A DNA stretch of 21,611 nt from JBKHXU01 sp046565865 (GTDB taxonomy: Bacteria; Pseudomonadota; Gammaproteobacteria; Acidiferrobacterales; Sulfurifustaceae), in the NCBI GenBank assembly GCA_046565865.1, contig JBKHXU010000009.1, forward strand, positions 1 to 21,611. The letters run 5' to 3'. Positions 7,702-14,199 of the stretch are shown here, piece by piece; the stretch's first letter is position 1, and each line of letters begins with the position of its first letter. The notes under the pieces are model-generated. The model did not search any database, was not told the DNA's origin, and saw only the letters and a list, made by a program, of their open reading frames with translations. Made by a program: the position numbers and the translations under genes.

Positions 7702-9930
7702 CTAGCCGCGCAACGCGATCGGCGCAAGATCATCGCTGCGCGCTTTGACCTCGCCGATGATCGCAGCGGCGCGATAGCCGCGCGCGCGCAGCGCGGCGAC
7801 ACACGCCGCCGCCCGCTCGGGCGGTACCGACGCCAGCAGTCCACCGGAGGTTTGTGGATCGAACAGTAATGGATAGCGCGGATGGCGCGCGGCGTGTTCG
7901 AGGTCGCGTAGCGCGCGCCGCAGGCGCACGTTGTCCGGCGCGAGCGAGCTTAGAATGCCGAGCGCCACGGTAGTTTCGGCGCCGTCCAGGATCGGCAATG
8001 CGCTAAGGTCGATCTCGGCGTCGACGTTCGACGGCCGCGTCATCTCTATTAAGTGTCCGAGCAGGCCAAAGCCGGTGACGTCGGTGCACGCGTGCGCGCC
8101 GTATTCGCGCACGCACGCCGCCGCATCGCGGTTGGATTGCAGCATTGAATCGATCGCCGCCTCCACCCAGCGGCCGCGCGCCTGGCGCCGCATGTCGGCG
8201 GCGAACAGCGTACCGGTGCCGAGTGGTTTGGTGAGGATCAACTTGTCACCCGCGCGCATCCCACCCTTGCGCAGCAGCCGCTCGGGATCGGCCAGGCCGT
8301 TCACCGACAATCCGAACGCGAGCTCGGCGCCTTCGCTGGTGTGGCCGCCGACCAGCGCCGCCTCGGCATCGGCCAGCACCTGTGTCGCGCCGCGCAACAG
8401 CTGATACAAGTCCTGTTCCATTTTCGCCTCGGGCGCGATCGGCAGCGTGGCGATGGCGAGCGCCGATTGCGGCGTTGCGCCCATGGCGTAGATGTCGCTC
8501 AAGCTGTGGTGCGCGGCGATGATACCGAAGAGGTAGGGGTCGTCGATGAGCGCGCGAAAAAAATCCACCGTGTGCACCATCAGCTTGCCCGGCGGTACGC
8601 GCACCACGGCGGCGTCGTCCGGATCGGCGAGACCGACGACGACGTCATCGCGCGTCGGCAGCGACAGTCGCGCCAGCGCGCGCGTCAAGATTTGGCTGCC
8701 GACTTTCGAGCCGCAGCCGCCGCAGCGCATGGCGATAGCGGAGATGTCTGGTGCGGACGTTGCGGCCGGCGACGGCGCCGGCGGCGGCGTCATCGCCGGC
8801 AGCTGCTGATACCCGCGCATCCAGCGCTCGTCGATCCAATGCTTCAAGCGCCATACCCACGCGCCTTCGAGCGCGAGCACCCGCCGCGACGCGACGGCGC
8901 GAAGATCGCCGGTGCCGATCAGCGCCAGGAACTGGCGTTGCGGGCGAAACGGTTTCAGCGGTTCGCCGGCCGCGGCGCGGCGCAGATTATCGGCGAGCGG
9001 CGGGCCGGAGCGCACGGCGATGACGCCGGACTTCGGCCGCGGGTGGTTGACGATCGTCGCAATATCGCCGGCGGCGAATACGTTGGGATGCGAGGTCGAT
9101 TGCAAACAATCGTTGACCGCGACGAAGCCGTCGGCCGTGGTCGCGAGTCCGGTTTGCGCGAGCCACGTGGGCGCGGACGCGTTCGTGACCCAGACGATCG
9201 CATCCGCAGCGAGCGCGCGCCCGTCGTCGAGCAGCGCCTGTGTCGGTTGCACCCGCGCCACCTTGTGTCCGGTGTAGACGCGCACCGCGCGCTCGCGCAG
9301 CAGTCGCTCGAAGATGCGGCGCACGCGCGGGTTGTGGGTGGTTAGGATCGCCGGCTGGTCGTTAACCAGATGAAACTCGGTGTCAACACCGTCGCCGCGT
9401 AATCGATGTTGCATCGACAATGTCAGCTCCACGCCACCGGCGCCGGCGCCGACCACGACGATGCGAAATGGCCCGCGCGCGCGACGCGCGCGCTCGCGCA
9501 AGGCTTGCCACTCGACCAGGAATCGATCCACCGGCTTCACCGCCAGCACGTGCTCCGCGCCGTCGATACCGATGCGGCTCGGCGCCGAGCCGATGTCGAT
9601 CGACAGCAGGTCGTATGCCACCGGCGGGCGCGCGCGCAGCAGCACCCGACGCTCGTTCGGATCGAGGCCGACCATTTCGTCGTGATACAGGCGCGCGCCG
9701 GCGAACTGCGCCAGCGGCCGCAGATCGATGTGGGTCTGTTCGAACGTATAGTGGCCGGCAATATGACCGGGCAGCATGCCGGAATAGGGGGTCTCGATGT
9801 CGCGTGTGATGAGCGTCAGGCGCACGCCGTCCAGGGGGCGCATGCCGAAGTGTTTGAGTACGGCGACATGGCTATGACCGCCGCCGACCAAGACAATGTC
9901 GGTAACGACCGGGTGCTTGCTATCCCGCAT
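7702..9930 (-). CDS. selD: Selenophosphate synthetase fused to an N-terminal FAD/NAD(P)H oxidoreductase (SelD/SenC)
   Basis: 742 residues, about twice the length of ordinary SelD. Residues 1-370 are an NDH-2/sulfide-quinone-reductase-like flavoprotein: the FAD motif VGGGHSH (15-21), the second Rossmann motif VVGAGAGGVE (159-168), and FAAGD (285-289). A Pro/Ala-rich linker (about 380-396) leads to SelD. There MRCGGCGSK (401-409) keeps the catalytic Cys (406, matching E. coli Cys17) and Lys409 (Lys20), with Ser in place of Cys19. SDIYAMGATP, VGGHTSEG, TDVTGFGLLGH and DPQTSGGLL complete the ATP-binding signature. SelD makes selenophosphate from selenide and ATP and here would supply SenB. Both Cys codons are TGC, so this is not a selenoprotein. 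The fusion is known elsewhere, but the role of the flavin half is not established. Confidence 0.93.
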   Translation of the reverse strand: MRDSKHPVVTDIVLVGGGHSHVAVLKHFGMRPLDGVRLTLITRDIETPYSGMLPGHIAGHYTFEQTHIDLRPLAQFAGARLYHDEMVGLDPNERRVLLRARPPVAYDLLSIDIGSAPSRIGIDGAEHVLAVKPVDRFLVEWQALRERARRARGPFRIVVVGAGAGGVELTLSMQHRLRGDGVDTEFHLVNDQPAILTTHNPRVRRIFERLLRERAVRVYTGHKVARVQPTQALLDDGRALAADAIVWVTNASAPTWLAQTGLATTADGFVAVNDCLQSTSHPNVFAAGDIATIVNHPRPKSGVIAVRSGPPLADNLRRAAAGEPLKPFRPQRQFLALIGTGDLRAVASRRVLALEGAWVWRLKHWIDERWMRGYQQLPAMTPPPAPSPAATSAPDISAIAMRCGGCGSKVGSQILTRALARLSLPTRDDVVVGLADPDDAAVVRVPPGKLMVHTVDFFRALIDDPYLFGIIAAHHSLSDIYAMGATPQSALAIATLPIAPEAKMEQDLYQLLRGATQVLADAEAALVGGHTSEGAELAFGLSVNGLADPERLLRKGGMRAGDKLILTKPLGTGTLFAADMRRQARGRWVEAAIDSMLQSNRDAAACVREYGAHACTDVTGFGLLGHLIEMTRPSNVDAEIDLSALPILDGAETTVALGILSSLAPDNVRLRRALRDLEHAARHPRYPLLFDPQTSGGLLASVPPERAAACVAALRARGYRAAAIIGEVKARSDDLAPIALRG

Positions 9931-10007
9931 CCGATGAATGATTTCTATAGCGAGCGGCTATGGTCCCACAGCCACGGGCGCGGTGCCAACCCGCGCCGCT
10001 GGCTCAT

Positions 10008-10973
10008 TTACGCCGCGGTCGATCCGGTCGTGCTGAGCGAGCCGAGCCAAAACCCAAGATCCTTGTCGAGGAACTCGTCGACCGACATGTAGTGCGAACC
10101 GTCGCACGAGAACGTGAGCCCGACCATCCCGTTCATCACGTTGAGCGAGCCCGAGCGCAGATAGATCGTCTCGTCGGCGAAGCGCAGCGCCTTGAACTGC
10201 GCGAGCACGGGCGCGATGCTCGTAGCCTTCGTTTGGGCGTCGGCCGGATACGGATAGAGCGGATACGCCAGACATAATTCCGGGTCGATCATCTCCTCGA
10301 CGCCGTGAATGCGGTAGTTGTACGGATCGGCCATGACCCAGAACGAGCAGCGACCGCTCGAAAAGTGGATCTTGCTGTGGAAGATGCCATGCTCGCGCAT
10401 CAGGTCGCCGATGCGCTCCAGCACCGAATCGATGTTGGCGTCGAGCACGCTGGGGCTGCGGCTCTGCAAGAACACCGTGCCGCGCACCAACGGATCGCCG
10501 CGAAACTGCTGCCAGTTGCGGCCGGGCTCCACCAGCCGCGTATCGCGCAGCAGATCGTTGACGGCGAAGTCGGCGGCGATGAAGCCCAAGAGCTCGTCGC
10601 CGCGCCGCACCGCTTGCAGTGCGGTGACGCATTGCTTATGCGTATAAATGCTCTCGTACACCGACGACAGCATAATGCCTTGGAACGGCAGATTGTTCTT
10701 GAGGTATGGCCGCTGCGACAGATCGAAACCGCGCCATTTAGCGTCCGCGCGCATGCGCTCGACCATCGACGATATCTCGATCCCCTCGCGATTCCACGCG
10801 TACATCAACTGGCAGTAGGGCAAGGTGTGGATGCCTTCGAGCAGCGCGGCGTCGAGCGCGTCGGCGTCCGGCCACAGTGTCGCGCAGCGCTCGGCCAGCC
10901 GCCCGAGCGGGCGCGCCACCAGCTCGGCCAGCGCCGCCTTCTTTGCCAGGATCGCTTGTTGGATCGGGTTCAT
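10008..10973 (-). CDS. Stand-alone PDC (Cache-like) sensor domain protein
   Basis: 321 residues from ATG 10973 (MNPIQQAILAKK). Upstream in-frame starts at 11000 (ATG) and 11015 (GTG) are possible, and none has a clear ribosome binding site. After a helical N-terminal part (about 1-75) comes a PDC-type sensor: a GFDLSQRPYLKNNLP ligand-loop-like stretch (about 96-110), GIMLSSVYESIYTHKQCVTALQAV and LLGFIAADFAVNDLL, the usual strand-helix order of PhoQ/DcuS/CitA-type small-molecule sensors. It has no membrane segment, signal peptide, HAMP, kinase, cyclase or HTH part, so it would sense a cytoplasmic ligand and pass it on through a partner. The C-terminal part (about 165-321) is conserved-looking but unassigned. 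It lies upstream of selD on the same strand, 77 bp away, so the two may share a transcript. Confidence 0.82.
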   Translation of the reverse strand: MNPIQQAILAKKAALAELVARPLGRLAERCATLWPDADALDAALLEGIHTLPYCQLMYAWNREGIEISSMVERMRADAKWRGFDLSQRPYLKNNLPFQGIMLSSVYESIYTHKQCVTALQAVRRGDELLGFIAADFAVNDLLRDTRLVEPGRNWQQFRGDPLVRGTVFLQSRSPSVLDANIDSVLERIGDLMREHGIFHSKIHFSSGRCSFWVMADPYNYRIHGVEEMIDPELCLAYPLYPYPADAQTKATSIAPVLAQFKALRFADETIYLRSGSLNVMNGMVGLTFSCDGSHYMSVDEFLDKDLGFWLGSLSTTGSTAA

Positions 10974-11055
10974 TCGGTCTTGCCGTGTCGCCGTGCGCAT
11001 CGGTGCAGCGTACACGGCAGTTGTTATTGTTTTGTTACCGCCCGTGGCTGTTCGG

Positions 11056-11739
11056 TTACGACTCGGCCACGACCGGCTCGATGTAGATTTCCACGCGGCG
11101 ATTCAGGCGCCGCCCCTCGGGCGTATTGTTGCTGGCTCGCGGCACCGCCTCACCCTTGCCCTCGGCCTCGAGGCGCTCGGGGGCTACCCCCTTCTGGGCG
11201 AAGTAGGTCTCGACCGCGCGCGCACGGCGCTCCGACAAACCCTGGTTGTGTTGTTTCGTGCCGGTGCTGTCGGTGTGGCCGACGATAGTGAGATGGGTCT
11301 TACCGTACCGGTTAACCACGTCGCTGATCTTGTCCATGGTGGTGTGAAAGCCGGGCTTGATCTGCGCTGAGTCGATCTCGAACGCCGTCTGCTCCGTCAT
11401 CGTCACGCGCACGATGTCGCCCTGTAGCTTGTCGATCTGGATCGAGCCGGCGCTGCGTTCCGGCGTCAGCACCTTTTCGAGATCCTGTTTCTGTCTGTCC
11501 ATGTACGCGCCGACCGCAGTGCCGGCGATGCCGCCGCCGACGGCGCCGAGAAGAATGCCTTTTTTGCGATTCTTTTTCTTGGCCACGACGCCGCCGAGCA
11601 CGGCGCCGCTGGCGGCGCCGATGATGGCGCCGCGCTCGGCATCGGTCAGCGGCCGCTTGCGACCGTATTCATCGGTGGCGCACGCGGCGACACCGACGGC
11701 AGTCAGCAGGCAGACGATGGTGCAGCGTAAACGGCGCAT
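11056..11739 (-). CDS. OmpA-family peptidoglycan-binding lipoprotein
   Basis: 227 residues. The N-terminus has a lipoprotein signal with lipobox VAAC and Cys20. A Gly-zipper segment follows (about 38-82; GAIIGAASGAVLGG and GAVGGGIAGTAVGAY) around a Lys/Arg-rich loop, KKKNRKKG. The C-terminal OmpA-like domain (about 100-222) has FEIDSAQIKPG, VGHTDSTG and NQGLSERRARAV, which contain the Asp and Arg that hold diaminopimelate in peptidoglycan, and ends in NRRVEIYIEP. This is the YiaD-like group, anchored in the outer membrane and binding the cell wall. ATG 11739 is preceded by AGGAG (11748-11752). Transcribed divergently from the antitoxin gene. Confidence 0.93.
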   Translation of the reverse strand: MRRLRCTIVCLLTAVGVAACATDEYGRKRPLTDAERGAIIGAASGAVLGGVVAKKKNRKKGILLGAVGGGIAGTAVGAYMDRQKQDLEKVLTPERSAGSIQIDKLQGDIVRVTMTEQTAFEIDSAQIKPGFHTTMDKISDVVNRYGKTHLTIVGHTDSTGTKQHNQGLSERRARAVETYFAQKGVAPERLEAEGKGEAVPRASNNTPEGRRLNRRVEIYIEPVVAES

Positions 11740-11789
11740 GCGGAAGACTCCTATGTTGTCCTGGGTTTGCCGTGAAGCATAAGCGTCGC

Positions 11790-11795
11790 ATTATA
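11790..11795 (-). promoter_or_regulatory. Candidate -10 box for the OmpA lipoprotein gene
   Basis: A perfect TATAAT hexamer on the minus strand, 50 bp upstream of ATG 11739, in the only AT-rich spot of this divergent intergenic region. The -35 partner at the expected spacing (about 11812-11818) is poor, so support rests on the -10 and the position. Confidence 0.4.
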
Positions 11796-11882
11796 ACGTC
11801 GGCGCGCCGGCGCGGAACGTACGCGGACACGGCCGGACTCCGTTTATCGTGCCCGTTGCACCGATCGGAGGGCGGCTCTACC

Positions 11883-12293
11883 ATGCCGCCCATGTCCACG
11901 CATTCGTATGACGACCGCGTACAGATCGCGCGGCTGATTGTGACGCTGCTCGACGATTGGGGCGTGCGGCCGGCCGATCAAATCACCTTGCTCGCGCTGC
12001 CGGCGGACACGCCGCCGCGCAGTATGCGCCGTTATCGCGACAACACCCCGCTGCCCGAGGACCCGGCCATCGCCGAACGCGTGGAGCATCTCGTCGGTAT
12101 CGCCGACGCGCTGCGCACCACGTTCCCGCGCAATGCCAACATGGGATCGATCTGGCTGCACCGGCGGAATCAACGATTCGGCAATCGCACACCGTTGGCA
12201 ACGATGCTGGAGGATGGACTGCTCGGCTTGATCACGGTGCGGGCGCACCTGGACTGCGCCTGGGATTGGGATCAGAGCGGCTCGAAAGCGTAG
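11883..12293 (+). CDS. Orphan MbcA/ParS/Xre-type antitoxin-like protein
   Basis: 136 residues from ATG 11883, with GGAGGG (11867-11872) ten bases upstream. The frame is open back to 11772, but that extension has no ribosome binding site. Residues about 10-62 form an Xre-like helical region (LIVTLLDDWGVRPADQITLLALP). Residues about 65-128 match the MbcA/ParS/Xre toxin-binding domain: VGIADALRTTFP, IWLHRRNQRFG, RTPLATMLEDGLLGLITVRAHL. In toxin-antitoxin pairs this protein binds and neutralises a RES-domain NAD-degrading toxin and represses its own operon. No RES toxin or other small partner is next to it: the next gene downstream is on the opposite strand and upstream is the OmpA lipoprotein. 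It may be a stand-alone regulator. A perfect palindrome begins at its stop codon. Confidence 0.85.
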   Translation: MPPMSTHSYDDRVQIARLIVTLLDDWGVRPADQITLLALPADTPPRSMRRYRDNTPLPEDPAIAERVEHLVGIADALRTTFPRNANMGSIWLHRRNQRFGNRTPLATMLEDGLLGLITVRAHLDCAWDWDQSGSKA

Positions 12294-12322
12294 CGCGAAA
12301 GTCTTTCCTTTGACTTTCGCGC
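12293..12322. terminator. Perfect 11-bp hairpin at the end of the antitoxin gene
   Basis: GCGCGAAAGTC (12293-12303) pairs without mismatch with GACTTTCGCGC (12312-12322) around an eight-base loop. It starts at the last base of the antitoxin stop codon and lies between converging genes. There is no T-run after the stem, so it is either a non-canonical terminator or an mRNA 3'-end protecting structure. Confidence 0.5.
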
Positions 12323-12340
12323 CGGCAGGAAACGCGCACG

Positions 12341-12360
12341 ACGGCACGCACTCGTGCCGT
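12341..12360. terminator. Second hairpin between converging genes
   Basis: ACGGCACG (12341-12348) pairs with CGTGCCGT (12353-12360) around the loop CACT. It lies 12 bp before the stop of the Sel1-repeat gene (-) and could act as a terminator for it; no T-run is present. Confidence 0.35.
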
Positions 12361-12371
12361 GCGTAACATCC

Positions 12372-12971
12372 CTATTCGATGACGTTGGCGGCGGCCTTCG
12401 CGCGTTTGACTTCGATTTCCCACGCCTTCTTGAACGCCGCGCGCCGCTGCGCCTCCCGCTGCGCGAACGCCTTGCGCGCCGCTTCAGCATCGGCGAGTCG
12501 GGCAGCCGCCAGTTTGGCCTCTTGCTCGGCTTTCATGCGCGCCGCCTCGGCCGCCTTGGCGGCTTTCTGCGATTCTTCGTCCGATTGGCGCTTGGCTTGT
12601 TCCGCCGCCTTTTGTGCCCGCGCCGCTTCCTCCGCGGCGCGCCGGCGCGCGCGTTCGGCCTCGCGCTCGCTGTCATCGCGCAACTTCGCAACCTGCCGAC
12701 CCTTCGCCTCCTCTTCCAGGCGCCGCTTCGCGAGCGGATTGCCTTTGGCCGCGGCCTTGTTGTACCACTCGACCGCCTTATCGTGGTCGACCTGAGTGCC
12801 GAGGCCGTTGTCGTACATCTCGGCCAAGTAGTACATGCCCTTGGGATCGCCGGTTTCGGCGATTGCCAGCTGCGCCTTGAACAGACGCTCGTACGCCTCG
12901 GTATCCGAGGCGGCGTGCGCCGCGCCCATCATGCATAACAACAGCCACGTACCCACCACGAACCGATTCAT
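12372..12971 (-). CDS. Exported Sel1-repeat protein with a long charged coiled coil
   Basis: 199 residues. A signal peptide is visible (MNRFVVGTWLLLCMMGAAHA, cleavage after Ala20), so the protein is probably periplasmic. Residues about 40-78 form a Sel1-like TPR repeat unit (GDPKGMYYLAEMYDNGLGT, then AVEWYNKAAAKGNP). Residues about 78-190 are almost entirely Ala, Glu, Lys, Arg and Gln, a long helical coiled coil resembling TolA-type stalks. Function is not known; such proteins usually serve as scaffolds or adaptors. The ATG at 12971 has an ideal AAGGAGG seven bases upstream. The leader holds three inverted repeats and separates it from cnoX, on the same strand, by 124 bp. Confidence 0.85.
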   Translation of the reverse strand: MNRFVVGTWLLLCMMGAAHAASDTEAYERLFKAQLAIAETGDPKGMYYLAEMYDNGLGTQVDHDKAVEWYNKAAAKGNPLAKRRLEEEAKGRQVAKLRDDSEREAERARRRAAEEAARAQKAAEQAKRQSDEESQKAAKAAEAARMKAEQEAKLAAARLADAEAARKAFAQREAQRRAAFKKAWEIEVKRAKAAANVIE

Positions 12972-12978
12972 GGGTTAG

Positions 12979-12985
12979 CCTCCTT
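12979..12985 (-). promoter_or_regulatory. Strong Shine-Dalgarno of the Sel1-repeat gene
   Basis: AAGGAGG on the minus strand, seven bases upstream of ATG 12971. It is the best ribosome binding site in the window and fixes the start. It lies immediately next to the inverted repeat at 12989-13007, which could affect access to it. Confidence 0.7.
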
Positions 12986-12988
12986 AGT

Positions 12989-13057
12989 TTTTATCCCACG
13001 GATAAAACGTGGCATAAAACATGCCACTGTGCGAATTCCATAAGTAAATTATGGAAT
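12989..13057 (-). repeat. Three tandem perfect inverted repeats in the cnoX-Sel1 intergenic region
   Basis: Reading the plus strand: TTTTATCC/GGATAAAA (12989-12996 with 13000-13007, 3-base loop), GTGGCAT/ATGCCAC (13009-13015 with 13021-13027, 5-base loop) and ATTCCATAA/TTATGGAAT (13035-13043 with 13049-13057, 5-base loop). All arms are perfect. On the minus strand the middle hairpin is followed by GTTTTAT, so it could end the cnoX transcript. The one nearest the Sel1 gene ends three bases from its Shine-Dalgarno sequence. The stretch is AT-rich in a GC-rich neighbourhood. Terminator, attenuator and protein-binding operator all remain possible. Confidence 0.65.
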
Positions 13058-13095
13058 ACTGACAAACACTTATACGATTAAGGGAGAGAGACCGG

Positions 13096-13962
13096 TTAAT
13101 GTAAGGCATCGGCCAGCAGCGGCCGGTAGCGCTTAACGCGTTCGTCGTCGTCGCCGAGCATGTCGAACAGCGCCAGCAGGCTATGTCGGCCGATGTCGTT
13201 GCGATACGTGGGATCGAGCTTAAGTATCTCGAGCAGTTGCACGATCGCGCCTTCGTAGTCGTCGCGCACCACCTTGGCGGCGGCGAGCTGAAAGCGACTG
13301 TCGACATCCGAGGGGTCGTGGGCCACGGCCGACTCGAGGGCCCCAATCGGCGGCGCGCCCTGCGAGGCGCGGATAAAACCGAGGTGCGCCGCGAGATTGC
13401 GCAGTTCTCGGTGCTCGCGCACCGCGGGCGGCACGCAGCGCAAGAGCTCGTCCGCCTGCTGGAAGCGGCCGGAGAGCATCAGCAGTTTCGCCAGGTCCAT
13501 GGGAATCTGCGGCTGGTCGGGCCGCGCCAGCGCCGCCTCAGCCGCGAGCGCGACCGCCCGATCCAGCTCGCCCCGCTGATACGCCTCCAGCGCGGCGCCA
13601 TGCAATTGGGTTGCGGCGCGCGGCACATGGCGGCCGATGAACTGGCGTAAACTCGCCTCGGATCCGGCGCCATGGAGCGTGTCCACCACTTTGCCTTCGC
13701 GGTAGACCTTCAGCGTGGGGATGCTGTTGATCCCTTGGTCGCGCGCGAGCGCGCCGAACTCGTCGGTGTTGAGCGTGACCAAGAGAAAACGGCCGGCGAA
13801 CTCGTCCGTCAGCCGCGTTAGCCGCGGTAGGAGCGTCATGCACGGACCGGCGCTCGGGGACCAATAGTTGACCACTACCGGGCCCTTGTCGGAATTTTCG
13901 AGGACCAGCGCGGTAAAATTTTCTGCCGTCGCCTCGCGGACGTACGGGGAGGTGGTGGCCAT
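13096..13962 (-). CDS. cnoX: CnoX/YbbN-type thioredoxin-TPR chaperedoxin
   Basis: 288 residues. The N-terminal thioredoxin domain (about 5-112) has VVVNYWSPSAGPCMTLLPRL and the cis-Pro loop NSIPTLKVYREG. The active site is AGPC: the first catalytic Cys is Ala and only Cys41 remains, so it cannot run a normal dithiol cycle. E. coli CnoX also lacks a CxxC pair. The C-terminal half (about 118-288) consists of TPR-like helices, including AYQRGELDRAVALAAEAALARPD and DYEGAIVQLLEILKLDP. CnoX protects proteins from chlorine or oxidation stress and hands them to GroEL or DnaK. No signal peptide; cytoplasmic. Transcribed divergently from aroG. Confidence 0.93.
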   Translation of the reverse strand: MATTSPYVREATAENFTALVLENSDKGPVVVNYWSPSAGPCMTLLPRLTRLTDEFAGRFLLVTLNTDEFGALARDQGINSIPTLKVYREGKVVDTLHGAGSEASLRQFIGRHVPRAATQLHGAALEAYQRGELDRAVALAAEAALARPDQPQIPMDLAKLLMLSGRFQQADELLRCVPPAVREHRELRNLAAHLGFIRASQGAPPIGALESAVAHDPSDVDSRFQLAAAKVVRDDYEGAIVQLLEILKLDPTYRNDIGRHSLLALFDMLGDDDERVKRYRPLLADALH

Positions 13963-14199
13963 GGACGGGCGTTACGATACATAAGTTCGAACGATCAGGA
14001 CAAGTCGCCAAGACTGCGTTACCGGTATGGGCATACGCCGGCATGCCGATCGGGTATCATGGCGCCCGCGGCAGTTCCCCGAAGTCGTTAATCCATAAGC
14101 GGTGCCAGATCGCCCGGCTGGGCGGCCCGGTGCCGTCGGCAGGGCCTCCCGTTGAATCATCGTGGCGCCCGTAAGGACGGACGAGCCCTGGTATTGCGT

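Noticed and set aside
8704..8730. Possible selenocysteine codon in SelD
   Set aside because: Both cysteines in the active-site loop are encoded by TGC, not TGA.
14041..14199. Possible aroG promoter or leader peptide attenuator
   Set aside because: TATCAT at 14055 lacks a -35 partner, and no short frame rich in aromatic codons with alternative hairpins was found.
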